Source: Novosphingobium sp. NDB2Meth1 (GTDB taxonomy: Bacteria; Pseudomonadota; Alphaproteobacteria; Sphingomonadales; Sphingomonadaceae). Taken from it: 64,000 nt of DNA. Of the stretch, positions 33,505 to 41,776 are shown piece by piece. The position numbers were made by a program, and so were the translations under genes. Numbering within the stretch: position 1 is the first letter of the stretch; every line of letters begins with the position of its first letter. The stretch spans positions 496,001 through 560,000 of the forward strand of contig NZ_FPEH01000032.1 of the NCBI RefSeq assembly GCF_900117425.1, read 5' to 3'. The notes under the pieces were generated by a model. The model worked only from the letters and a program-made list of their open reading frames with translations, ran no database searches and was not told where the DNA came from.

Positions 33505-33541
33505 GGGCGGGGAAGTTTCGGCTTCCCCGCCCTTTTCTTTT
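33505..33541 (+). terminator. Rho-independent terminator after the TonB-dependent receptor
   Basis: Perfect 11-bp stem GGGCGGGGAAG (33505-33515) / CTTCCCCGCCC (33522-33532) with a 6-base loop, followed by TTTTCTTTT. Confidence 0.92.
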
Positions 33542-33585
33542 GACCTTCGCGAGGGCAGAGGTGCGTCCGAGAGGACGACCAGCCC

Positions 33586-35310
33586 ATGACCCTTCGCAAC
33601 ACCGCCATCGCCGCCTTTGCGGCGCTTTCGCTTGTTTCCGCGACAAGCCTGCAGGCCGCCTCGCAAGTGCCGCTGGGAGCCGAGCACGGCATGGTCGTCT
33701 CCGCGCACCGGCTCGCAAGCGATGCCGGAGTCGAGGTGCTCAAGGACGGCGGCAATGCAGTCGATGCGGCCATCGCGGTCGCTTATGCATTGGCAGTGAC
33801 CTTCCCCGAGGCAGGCAACATCGGCGGGGGCGGTTTCATGACGGTGCGTTTTGCCGACGGGCGCACCACGTTCATCGACTTCCGCGAAACCGCGCCGGCC
33901 GCTGCGACGGCGACGATGTATCAGGACAAGGCGGGCAGGGTGATCCCGCTGCTGTCGACGCGCGGCCACAAGGCCGTCGCAGTCCCCGGCACGGTCGCCG
34001 GGCTGGAACTCGCACGCGAAAAGTTCGGCACTCTGCCGCGCGCCCGACTCATGGCCTCAGCGATCAGCCTCGCCCGCGACGGCTTCGTGATGGATCAGGG
34101 CGATGCGACGTTCCTCGCCGAAGGCGCCGAGGATTTCGCCAAGGACCCGGCGAGCGCGGCGATTTTCCTCGATGCCGGCAAACCTTGGGAAAAGGGCCAC
34201 CGCTTCGTGCAGGCCGATCTCGGCCGCATGCTTCAGCTGATCGCCGACAAGGGCGCCGACGCGTTCTACAAGGGCGAGATCGCCGAGAAGATCGCCGCTT
34301 CGAGCAAGGCGCATGGCGGCATCCTCACTAAGGCCGATTTCGCCGCCTATCGCGCGGTGGAACGTGCCCCGCTCGAATGCGACTACCGCGGCTATCACGT
34401 GATCTCCGCCCCGCCGCCAAGCTCGGGCGGCGTCGTGGTGTGCGAGACGCTGAACATCCTTTCCGCCTATCCGATGGGCGAACTGGGCTGGCATTCGGCG
34501 CAGAACATCCACTACCTGACCGAAGCACTGCGCCGCGCGTTCCACGATCGCAACGTCAGCCTTGGCGATCCGGGCTTCGTGAAGGCCGATGTCGCCAAGC
34601 TGATCTCGCCCGATTACGCAGCCAGCCTGCGCAGCGGCATCAGTGCGGACAAGGCAACCCCGTCCGTATCGCTCGGCGTGCCAGGTGTGGGGCATGAAGG
34701 CGCAAGCACCACGCATTTCTCGATCGTCGACGCGGCAGGCAACGCGGTCTCCCTTACCTATACGCTCAACGACTGGTTCGGCGCGCGGGTGACGGCAGAC
34801 GGCACCGGCATCCTGCTCAACGACGAGATGGATGATTTCTCTGCGAAGCCCGGCGAGCCCAACATGTATGGCCTTGTCGAGGGCACCAACAATGCCATCG
34901 CGCCAGGCAAACGGCCCCTCTCGTCGATGACGCCGACGATCGTCACCAAGGACGGCAAGCTCGTCATGGTCGTCGGCACCCCCGGGGGCAGCCATATCCC
35001 GACCGGCGTGCTGCAGGTCATGCTCAACGTGATCGACCATGGGATGACGGTGACCGAGGCTACCGATGCCTCGCGCATTCACGCGCAGTGGCTGCCCGAC
35101 GTGATCTTTTGGGAACCCAATGCCCTCAGTGCCGAGACGCGTGCTGCCCTTGACGCAAAGGGGCACAAGCTGGAGCAGATGCGCTACTGGAACCAGATCG
35201 CCGCAATCCTCGTCGGCTCTCCCGCGCTGGGCCAACCTCCGGTCGGCCGCGACCGGCTCTACGGCGCGATCGATCCGCGCCTGCCGGTGGGCAGCGTTGC
35301 CGGGTATTGA
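33586..35310 (+). CDS. ggt: Gamma-glutamyltranspeptidase (glutathione hydrolase)
   Basis: 574 residues with a signal peptide (about 1-25, cut after LQA), hence periplasmic. The self-processing site is visible: S374 | T375 in EGASTTHFSIVD, where T375 becomes the nucleophile of the small subunit. Other family marks: GNIGGGGFMTVR near the N-terminus, and PLSSMTPTIV and GTPGGSHIPTG in the small subunit. It cleaves glutathione and other gamma-glutamyl compounds, feeding Cys-Gly recycling. The length is normal for the family. GAGAGGA precedes the ATG. The next gene begins 4 bases after the stop, so the two form an operon. Confidence 0.95.
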   Translation: MTLRNTAIAAFAALSLVSATSLQAASQVPLGAEHGMVVSAHRLASDAGVEVLKDGGNAVDAAIAVAYALAVTFPEAGNIGGGGFMTVRFADGRTTFIDFRETAPAAATATMYQDKAGRVIPLLSTRGHKAVAVPGTVAGLELAREKFGTLPRARLMASAISLARDGFVMDQGDATFLAEGAEDFAKDPASAAIFLDAGKPWEKGHRFVQADLGRMLQLIADKGADAFYKGEIAEKIAASSKAHGGILTKADFAAYRAVERAPLECDYRGYHVISAPPPSSGGVVVCETLNILSAYPMGELGWHSAQNIHYLTEALRRAFHDRNVSLGDPGFVKADVAKLISPDYAASLRSGISADKATPSVSLGVPGVGHEGASTTHFSIVDAAGNAVSLTYTLNDWFGARVTADGTGILLNDEMDDFSAKPGEPNMYGLVEGTNNAIAPGKRPLSSMTPTIVTKDGKLVMVVGTPGGSHIPTGVLQVMLNVIDHGMTVTEATDASRIHAQWLPDVIFWEPNALSAETRAALDAKGHKLEQMRYWNQIAAILVGSPALGQPPVGRDRLYGAIDPRLPVGSVAGY

Positions 35311-35314
35311 CCGG

Positions 35315-35848
35315 ATGGCGTTCACCCACGCGCTTGCAACGGAGGAGGACCTTCCTCGCCTCCGCGCGCTGATGACGCGGGCAATCGAGGAGCTGCAACG
35401 CGGCTTCCTCACGCCCGAGCAAGTCACCGCCAGCCACCAGATCATGGGGCTCGATACCCAGCTGGTGAAGGACGGTACCTACTTCATGATCCTGGATCAG
35501 GGCGAACTTGTCGGCTGCGGCGGGTGGGGCTGGCGCGCAACGCTGTTCGGCGGGGACGACTCCATCGTTGCGCGCGAGCCACTGCCGCTCGATCCGGCAA
35601 ACGACGCCGCCAAGATCCGCGCGATGTACGTCGATCCCGCACATGCCCGGCGCGGCATCGGCAAGCTCATCATGGCGCTGTGCGAGGATGCCGCACGCAC
35701 CGCAGGCTTCAGCAAGGTCGAACTGATGGCGACGCTGGCCGGGCGGCCGCTCTATGCGGCATGCGGCTATGCAGAGATCGAAGCGGTCGAAGCCACCTCC
35801 CGCGAGGGTGTGACAGTGCCGATCATTCGCATGGCCAAGCCGCTGTAG
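35315..35848 (+). CDS. GNAT-family N-acetyltransferase
   Basis: 177 residues from the ATG at 35315, four bases after the ggt stop; a longer open frame upstream only overlaps ggt. The acetyl-CoA-binding motif A is MYVDPAHARRGIGKLIMALCE (R/Q-x-x-G-x-G/A form as RRGIG), and motif B is FSKVELMATLAGRPLYAACGY. The acceptor is unknown. Tight coupling to ggt suggests an amino-acid or small-peptide substrate, but this is only inferred from position. Confidence 0.85.
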   Translation: MAFTHALATEEDLPRLRALMTRAIEELQRGFLTPEQVTASHQIMGLDTQLVKDGTYFMILDQGELVGCGGWGWRATLFGGDDSIVAREPLPLDPANDAAKIRAMYVDPAHARRGIGKLIMALCEDAARTAGFSKVELMATLAGRPLYAACGYAEIEAVEATSREGVTVPIIRMAKPL

Positions 35849-35994
35849 CGCATCCCGCTCGGGGACGATGTCGCGGCGCAGGGCTGCGACAGACCGCGCG
35901 ACTTCGGTCTTGAACCTTGCCGCGCGGCGGGCGAAGAGCAGCGCGCAGCCGATAGCGCCGATCCGGTGCAGGCACGCGGATCGGGACAATCTCC

Positions 35995-37482
35995 ATGGCG
36001 CAGATGACGGTGAAGGATCTCATGGTCGAAAGCGGTGTCGCTTTCGGGACAAGCGGTGCGCGCGGCACCGTGGTCGCGATGACCGACCGCGTCTGCTACG
36101 GCTATACACGCGGATTTCTTTCCTACCTTGCCACGCTTGGCGAGTTTCAGCCCGGCGGGCGCGTGGCGCTGGCCGGAGACCTGCGCCCCAGCACACCGCG
36201 CATTCTCGCGGCCTGCGCACGGGCGGTGCGCGACGAAGGCGGCGTGCCGATATTCTGCGGCTATGTGCCGACGCCGGCGCTGGCGCTCTACAGCTTCGCG
36301 CAAGGCATCCCCTGCCTGATGGTGACCGGCAGCCACATCCCCTCCGACCGCAACGGCATCAAGTTCTACCGGCCGACGGGTGAAGTGCTGAAGTCCGACG
36401 AGGCCGGCATGTCATCCCAGCTGGTCCCCCTGCCGGATGGCGCCTTCACGGCGGACGGCATGCTGAGCGAGGCGGAAGTCCTGCCATCGGTTACCGATGT
36501 CGAGACCGCCTACGTCCAGCGCTACATCGATCATTTTGGCGCCGGCTCGCTCGGCGGAAAGCGCATCGGGGTCTACCAGCACTCCGCCGTCGGGCGCGAC
36601 ATCCTGGCACGGATCGTCCGCGAACTGGGCGCAGAGATCGAGCTGCTCGGGCGCTCGGAAAGCTTCATCCCGGTCGATACCGAAGCCATCCGCGACGAGG
36701 ATGTGGTGCTCGCGCGTGACTGGGCAAGCGCGGCGACGTACGACGCGATCATTTCCACCGATGGCGATTCGGATCGCCCGCTGCTCGCCGACGAGAACGG
36801 GGTCTGGATGCGCGGCGACGTGCTCGGCATTCTCTCGGCGGCCCGGGTCGGGGCGACGGCGGTCGTCACCCCGGTCAGCAGCAACACCGCGCTGGAGCTT
36901 TCCGGTCTGTTCCCGCGCTGCCGCCGTACGCGCATCGGCTCACCCTATGTGATCGCAGCCATGCGCGAGGAGCATGCCGCGCCCTCTGACGTGGTGTGCG
37001 GCTACGAGGCGAACGGCGGTTTCCTGCTCGGTTCGGACATCCCCGGAGCGGGCGGCACGACGACGACCGCGCTGGAGACGCGCGATGCCGTGCTGCCGAT
37101 CCTGCTCGTGCTGACTGCGCCGGGGGGAAGCGTTTCGCAGCAGCTGGCCAGCCTGCCGCAGCGCTTCACCTTCAGCGACCGGCTCAAGGAATTCCCGCCG
37201 ACGCTCGGCGAGCAGCTGTTCGCGATGCTGAAGGCCGGTTCGCGCGGGGAACAGCTGGTGCTGCAGACGAAGCTGTTCGGAGCCTTTACAGGCGAAGCGA
37301 GGGTAATCGACGATACCGACGGGGTGCGTGCCACGTTCAGCAGCGGCGAGATCGTTCACTTGCGCGGATCGGGGAATGCGCCCGAACTGCGCTGCTATAC
37401 CGAAGCGGACAGCGAGGACCGCGCAGTGGCACTCAACCGCGATGCGCTGGGCAGCGTAAAGGCGGCGCTCGGTTTGGCATAG
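35995..37482 (+). CDS. Phosphomannomutase/phosphoglucomutase-family phosphohexomutase
   Basis: 495 residues with the four-domain alpha-D-phosphohexomutase layout. The phosphoserine loop is TGSHIP (S113; the common form is TASHNP). The metal-binding loop is DGDSDR (256-261), the sugar-recognition loop GYEANGGF, and the phosphate-binding loop RGSGNAPELR near the C-terminus. It interconverts hexose-1- and hexose-6-phosphates for exopolysaccharide or LPS sugar-nucleotide supply. The TGSHIP variant marks a distinct subgroup, so sugar preference is not certain. It stands alone; the 146 bases before it show no gene. Confidence 0.88.
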   Translation: MAQMTVKDLMVESGVAFGTSGARGTVVAMTDRVCYGYTRGFLSYLATLGEFQPGGRVALAGDLRPSTPRILAACARAVRDEGGVPIFCGYVPTPALALYSFAQGIPCLMVTGSHIPSDRNGIKFYRPTGEVLKSDEAGMSSQLVPLPDGAFTADGMLSEAEVLPSVTDVETAYVQRYIDHFGAGSLGGKRIGVYQHSAVGRDILARIVRELGAEIELLGRSESFIPVDTEAIRDEDVVLARDWASAATYDAIISTDGDSDRPLLADENGVWMRGDVLGILSAARVGATAVVTPVSSNTALELSGLFPRCRRTRIGSPYVIAAMREEHAAPSDVVCGYEANGGFLLGSDIPGAGGTTTTALETRDAVLPILLVLTAPGGSVSQQLASLPQRFTFSDRLKEFPPTLGEQLFAMLKAGSRGEQLVLQTKLFGAFTGEARVIDDTDGVRATFSSGEIVHLRGSGNAPELRCYTEADSEDRAVALNRDALGSVKAALGLA

Positions 37483-37588
37483 TAACAGCTCCCTTACGAC
37501 AAACGCTAAGTGACTTGGGCCCGATCGGTCGGCAAGTTCTTCGCGCGCTGCCCGGCGTCGTGGCTTGCGACCAGAAGGAGAGACCCGC

Positions 37589-38149
37589 ATGACCCGCTCC
37601 TATCCGCTGTTCCAGCAGGCCTATTATGTGGAGAGCATCGACGCTGCAGCGGAGAAGTGGGCGAAGGCCTTCGGCGCCGGGCCCTTCTTTATGGCCCGCC
37701 ACCACCGCTGCGAGGAATTCACCTATCGCGGCACCGCGGTCGAGGCCGATGTCTCCTATGCCTTCGGCTATCTCGGCGACATGATGATCCAGTTCATCGA
37801 GCAGCACGATGACCAGCCATCGATCTATCGCGACATGTACAAGGCCGGCGAGGAAGGCTTCCACCACATAGCCTACCTCGTCTCCGACTTTGCCGCCGAA
37901 CGCCAACGCTGGCTCGACATGGGCTATCCGCTGGCGACCGAGCTCTATGCCGATCAGGTGAACGCCGCCTATTTCGACACGCGCTCGCTCAACGACGGCT
38001 TCACCGAGATCCACGGCGATCCGCCTCACATCATGGGCCTGTTCGGCGTATGGAAACGCGCCCACGAAGCCCGCGACGCGAACACGCCTGCCACGATCGA
38101 AAGCGGTGCGATCAAGACCTATAGCCGCGCACCGCTGCTGCCGAAGTGA
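37589..38149 (+). CDS. VOC-superfamily (glyoxalase/dioxygenase-like) protein
   Basis: 186 residues from the ATG at 37589, with an ideal AGAAGGAG upstream. Two beta-alpha-beta-beta-beta units are visible: the first begins QAYYVESIDAAAEKWAKAFGAGPF, the second near GFHHIAYLVSDFAAERQRW. Candidate metal ligands are the His of FHHIAY and the Glu of FTEIHGD. It resembles stand-alone VOC proteins of sphingomonads whose substrates are unknown (lactoylglutathione lyase-like or methylmalonyl epimerase-like). It ends 27 bases before the 3' end of the convergent tRNA. Confidence 0.78.
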   Translation: MTRSYPLFQQAYYVESIDAAAEKWAKAFGAGPFFMARHHRCEEFTYRGTAVEADVSYAFGYLGDMMIQFIEQHDDQPSIYRDMYKAGEEGFHHIAYLVSDFAAERQRWLDMGYPLATELYADQVNAAYFDTRSLNDGFTEIHGDPPHIMGLFGVWKRAHEARDANTPATIESGAIKTYSRAPLLPK

Positions 38150-38176
38150 AAATGTGGGTGGTGTGTGGGGGGCCTC

Positions 38177-38253
<77 letters not shown>

Positions 38254-38345
38254 GTGGGATGCACCGCCTAGCAGCGCCGCGCGCTGCTTGCCAGAGGTTT
38301 GTCGTTTAGGGATTTGGTAGGCGCCGCGGGGTTATTCCCCCGCGC

Positions 38346-38726
38346 ATGGCCAGCCGTCCCCCCTCTCATGATGCGAATCGCACGGGCGCTCGTCCGGCGG
38401 CGAGCCAGATGGCGGTGAAATGGACGGCGGTGCACGAGGCTGCGGCGGCCATCGGCGAGCTCGCCGGAATTGCGCCCGAATATCGCTCGCCGGAGGTGCG
38501 GAACTTCCCTGCGATCATGCGCGATACGGGGGGGTGGCGGATGCGGCTTGCCGAGCAGGGCGTGGACGATCTCGCCGCGATTCTCGAGCCGGGCCTTGCT
38601 GCCTTGCTGGCATTGCATGGCAGCGGAGCGCCGGCAGGTGCGGCAGCTCTGGCGCTCTGGCAGGAGTTTCATACGGCACGCGCGGGGCTGCTGGCGCTGA
38701 TCCCGCCGCTGGGAATCGAACGCTAG
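38346..38726 (+). CDS. Small hypothetical protein
   Basis: 126 residues, helical and Ala-rich (EAAAAIGELAGIAPEYRS, GLAALLALHGSGAPAGAAALALW), with no membrane segment or known motif. An alternative start is the ATG 22 residues in (MAVKWTAVHE). It lies just upstream of the MmcB-family gene in the same direction, with a 48-base gap. I do not recognise it; codon use and frame integrity favour a real gene. Confidence 0.5.
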   Translation: MASRPPSHDANRTGARPAASQMAVKWTAVHEAAAAIGELAGIAPEYRSPEVRNFPAIMRDTGGWRMRLAEQGVDDLAAILEPGLAALLALHGSGAPAGAAALALWQEFHTARAGLLALIPPLGIER

Positions 38727-38774
38727 CGCCAAAGCGCGCTTTCATTGTTCCATTTTTGTTCTTAAACTGCGGCC

Positions 38775-39269
38775 ATGCTCGATTCGGCCATCCCTGCCGC
38801 CGCCACCGCTGAACGCGAAGCGCTCGCCGTCGCGCGCGGGATCGGGCGGTTGTTCGCGCGCAACGGCATCTGGTGCCTGCCGGAAATGCCGCTCCGTTCA
38901 GGCCGCCGGGCCGATCTGATGGGGATCGACGGCAAGGGCCGGATCGTGATCGTGGAGATCAAGGTCGCGCGGAACGATCTGCTCGGCGATGCGAAGTGGC
39001 CGGACTATCTGGAATATTGCGACCGGTTCTACTGGGGCCTTGCCCCGCACCTTGACCGCGCCTGCCTTGAAACGCCAGCTTTCAGGCCGGATCTCTGCGG
39101 TCTGATCGTGGCCGATGGCTATGACGCGGAGATCCTGCGCCCCGCCCCCAGCCTGCCGCTCGCCCCTTCGCGCCGCAAGGCAGAGACCGAGCGGCTTGCC
39201 CGTGCGGCGCTGCGGCGCCTGGTGGTGGCTGGCGATCCCCAGTGCGCCGGGTGGGGCGACGAGGCCTAG
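38775..39269 (+). CDS. mmcB: MmcB-family DNA repair protein (PD-(D/E)XK-like)
   Basis: 164 residues matching the short MmcB family (COG5321) of alphaproteobacteria. The restriction-endonuclease-like core shows RRADLMGI (D47), then IVIVEIKVARNDL (E61, K63) and DYLEYCDRFYWGL. MmcB is known in Caulobacter as an SOS-induced factor linked to the ImuABC mutagenesis pathway against crosslink damage. No LexA box was identified here. The stop overlaps the convergent GDT1-family gene by 4 bp. Confidence 0.85.
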   Translation: MLDSAIPAAATAEREALAVARGIGRLFARNGIWCLPEMPLRSGRRADLMGIDGKGRIVIVEIKVARNDLLGDAKWPDYLEYCDRFYWGLAPHLDRACLETPAFRPDLCGLIVADGYDAEILRPAPSLPLAPSRRKAETERLARAALRRLVVAGDPQCAGWGDEA

Positions 39270-39853
39270 AGCCAGCCGGCCGTCGCCAGCAGCAGGACTA
39301 TACCGAGCACCGCAAAGAAAAGTGCCGCAATCAGGCGCACTACGCCGAGCGGCACGCGTTTGACGATCTCTCCGCCGAGCAACACCGCGGGCACATTGGC
39401 CAGCATCATACCGAGAGTGGTGCCCATGGTGACCGCGACGGCATCATGGAAACGGGCTCCGAGCGCGATGGTGGCGACCTGCGTCTTGTCGCCCATCTCG
39501 ACGAGGAAGAAGGCGATCAGGGTCGTCAGGAATGCGCCGCCGCGCGAGACCGCAGGCGCTTCGTCGTCGTCGAACTTGTCGGGTACCAGGGTCCAAGCGG
39601 CCATGGCGATGAAGCCGATAGCGACGGCATAGCGGAAGGCAGGTCCGTCGAACCAGCCCGCTGCCAGCGATCCGACCAGCGCGGCAAGGAAATGGTTGGC
39701 AAGCGTGGCCACGAGAATGCCGAGGACGATCGGCGCGGGCCGCTTGAACCGCGCGGCGAGCACGATGGCGAGAAGCTGCGTCTTGTCGCCGATTTCTGCG
39801 AGGGCGACTATCGCGGTGGAGGTGAGCGTGGCGGCAATCTGGGCTTCGAGCAT
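39266..39853 (-). CDS. GDT1/TMEM165 (UPF0016) family manganese exporter
   Basis: 195 residues from the ATG at 39853. Two homologous halves each carry the family signature in a membrane helix: EIGDKT (20-25) and EMGDKT (119-124). Six membrane segments are predicted. The cytoplasmic loop between the halves is acidic (PDKFDDDEAP). Members export Mn2+ (MneA of Vibrio, Mnx of Synechocystis). The Mn2+-sensing yybP-ykoY riboswitch directly upstream supports this role strongly. A longer open frame to 40111 merely reads through the leader RNA. Confidence 0.93.
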   Translation of the reverse strand: MLEAQIAATLTSTAIVALAEIGDKTQLLAIVLAARFKRPAPIVLGILVATLANHFLAALVGSLAAGWFDGPAFRYAVAIGFIAMAAWTLVPDKFDDDEAPAVSRGGAFLTTLIAFFLVEMGDKTQVATIALGARFHDAVAVTMGTTLGMMLANVPAVLLGGEIVKRVPLGVVRLIAALFFAVLGIVLLLATAGWL

Positions 39854-39890
39854 GGGCAGGTTCCAAGGCCGGGCGAGCATTCGAGACAAC

Positions 39891-39934
39891 GGCACCGTAC
39901 TCCCCCGCCCGACCGGACGGGGAGAACAGGTGCC
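39891..39934 (-). promoter_or_regulatory. Expression-platform hairpin of the Mn2+ riboswitch
   Basis: On the minus strand GGCACC (39934-39929) pairs with GGTGCC (39896-39891), and inside it CTCCCC (39924-39919) pairs with GGGGAG (39905-39900). The 3' arm repeats the GGGGAGTA that opens the aptamer, so the CTCCCC segment could pair with either copy. No U-tract follows; the start codon is 38 bases downstream. Confidence 0.6.
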
Positions 39935-39935
39935 A

Positions 39936-40073
39936 TTGGTCTCGCCCGGCAGCTGCAACCTCGAAGGTCCTTCGCTGCCGCCTGCGCCATGGCCTCTCGG
40001 CCAAGCATGTTGACGCGCCAGAGAAGTCCGGCAGGGGACTGCGCAAGGACGCGCAGCGGCTACTCCCCAAGTG
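39936..40073 (-). ncRNA. yybP-ykoY (Mn2+-sensing) riboswitch aptamer
   Basis: The conserved elements are all present on the minus strand: TTGGGGAGTAGC at the 5' end (40070-40059), CGTCAACATGC in the middle (around 40015-40004), and GCGAGACCAA at the 3' end (about 39945-39936). TTGG and CCAA close helix P1, in the same arrangement as the GGGGAGUAGC...GCAAGACC of the Lactococcus aptamer. It precedes a GDT1-family exporter gene, a classic target. Expected behaviour: Mn2+ binding switches the exporter on. Confidence 0.88.
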
Positions 40074-40217
40074 ACGGCGCGGGCACTAGTCCGCAACGGA
40101 CCACTCTGCAAGGCGCTTCACGCGCGTCATCACTGGACCGCCCGCGTAATTGCTGTATTCAACAATGCATAGCACCAATGATCCGACCCGGCTGCGGGAG
40201 GCGGTGCGCCCTGAACG

Positions 40218-41615
40218 GTGGAAACGACTTTGACCAGAAGAGCGACCCTTGCCCTGAGCGCGGCCTGCGCCGGGCTGGCATTCTCCACGCCCGCGATGGC
40301 GAAACAGGGGCCGCTTGCGGAGGCCTTGGGCGCGCCGGACGATCTTGCGATCAGCGCTACTGTCCGCGCGCGGGTCGAGGGGATCGACGGGCAGTTCCGC
40401 CCGAGCCCTGCCTCAGCGGACGCGATGTTCTCGCTCCGCACAACGGTGGCGGTGGAATACGATGCTGGCCCGGTTCGCTTCGGCGGCGAACTTTGGGATG
40501 CGCGCGCCTATGGCGAGGGGCCGAATTCCAGCATTACGACATCGGACGTCAACACCGTAGAGCTCGTGCAGGCCTTTGCGAAGATCGAGTTGGGGGATTG
40601 GCGCAAGGGCGCAAAGGGCGGGAAAGGCCTGCTGACTTTAGGCCGCCAGACCATGGACATCGGCTCGCGCCGTCTGGTTGCCCGCAACCGGTTTCGCCAG
40701 ACCACCAACGGCTTCACCGGCGCTGACCTCGAATGGACAACGCACGGCGGCACGCGGCTGCAGGCGTTCTGGACAATGCCGCAGATCCGCAGGCCCGACG
40801 ATTTACCGAGCCTCAGGGACAACGCGGTCAAGTTCGATCTCGAGACAACGCGGGTGCAGTTCTTCGGCGTGCATGCCACTCTGCCGCATGTGCTCGGCGG
40901 CGTGCTGGAGACCTATGGCTACCGGCTGGCCGAGCAGGACGGCGACAACCGGCCGACGCGCAACCGCCGGTTGTGGACTTTGGGCGCGCGGGCCTTCGCG
41001 CGGCCGGCGACGGGCAAATGGGACCACGACGTCGAGGGCGCCTGGCAGTTCGGCACGGCGCGGCGCAGCGCAGGCGCGGCCGATGTGACCGACCTCGATG
41101 TCTCCGCCTGGTTCCTCCACGCCGAGGCCGGCTACACCCTGAAAGGCGGATGGAAGCCGCGTGTGGCGGCGCTGTTCGATACGGCGAGCGGGGATGGCGG
41201 CAGGGCCGGGCACTACGGGCGCTTCGACACGCTCTACGGCGCCCGCCGCTTCGATTTCGGGCCGACCGCGCTTTATGGCGCCTTGCAGCGGACCAACATC
41301 ATCTCACCGGGTGTGCGACTGGAAGCGGTGCCGGACAAGCGCACCGATGTGATGGTCTCGTACCGCGCGATGTGGCTGGAGAACCCGCGTGACAGCTTTG
41401 CGACCACAGGCGTGCGCGATGCGAGGGGCGCATCGGGACGCTTTGCCGGACATCAGGCCGAAGCGCGGCTGCGGCACTGGCTGGTGCCCGAGGTGCTGCA
41501 GGCAGAGACCGGCGGCGCGGTGCTGTTCAAGCAGGGCTTCCTGCGCAATGCGCCCAATGCGCCGACCAGCGGCGACAGTATCTACGGCTACTTCGACCTG
41601 ACACTGACGCTTTGA
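40218..41615 (+). CDS. Alginate-export-family (AlgE-like) outer-membrane porin
   Basis: 465 residues from a GTG start. Signal peptide to about residue 28 (cut after TPAMA). The mature protein alternates hydrophobic and polar residues as beta-barrels do, with the alginate_exp-type features LGRQTMDIGSRRLVARNRFRQ and SRQ/TTN-rich loops, and it ends in DLTLTL. Family members are 18-stranded anion-selective barrels. In sphingomonads they often sit near aromatic or sugar catabolism genes and need not export alginate. No alginate genes are seen here, so the substrate is open. The end overlaps the convergent DUF1289 gene by 28 bp. Confidence 0.8.
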   Translation: METTLTRRATLALSAACAGLAFSTPAMAKQGPLAEALGAPDDLAISATVRARVEGIDGQFRPSPASADAMFSLRTTVAVEYDAGPVRFGGELWDARAYGEGPNSSITTSDVNTVELVQAFAKIELGDWRKGAKGGKGLLTLGRQTMDIGSRRLVARNRFRQTTNGFTGADLEWTTHGGTRLQAFWTMPQIRRPDDLPSLRDNAVKFDLETTRVQFFGVHATLPHVLGGVLETYGYRLAEQDGDNRPTRNRRLWTLGARAFARPATGKWDHDVEGAWQFGTARRSAGAADVTDLDVSAWFLHAEAGYTLKGGWKPRVAALFDTASGDGGRAGHYGRFDTLYGARRFDFGPTALYGALQRTNIISPGVRLEAVPDKRTDVMVSYRAMWLENPRDSFATTGVRDARGASGRFAGHQAEARLRHWLVPEVLQAETGGAVLFKQGFLRNAPNAPTSGDSIYGYFDLTLTL

Positions 41616-41776
41616 CCACGCTCGGCGAGGCGAGCAAGGATCGCGTGCTTCTCGGCTGCTTTGGCGGTGGGCCAGGCCATGATCTCCTCGATCGTGCGCG
41701 CGCACCCGCGGCACAGGCGGGGAAGCGGATCGAGCGTACAAGTGCCAGTGCAGGGGCTGACCGGCTCGCCGCTCAT
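41588..41776 (-). CDS. DUF1289 small cysteine-rich protein
   Basis: 62 residues with four closely placed cysteines (C9, C13, C22, C25 in SPCTGTCTLDP and LCRGCART), then the family's IEEIMAWPTA segment. DUF1289 proteins are thought to bind a metal or Fe-S centre; the function is unknown. The start codon overlaps the stop of the upstream M20 peptidase gene (ATGA), so the two are co-translated. Confidence 0.85.
   Translation of the reverse strand: MSGEPVSPCTGTCTLDPLPRLCRGCARTIEEIMAWPTAKAAEKHAILARLAERGQSVSVRSK

Noticed and set aside
30833..33718. Antisense 961-codon frame over the TonB-dependent receptor
   Set aside because: Arg-rich shadow of a clearly coding gene on the other strand.
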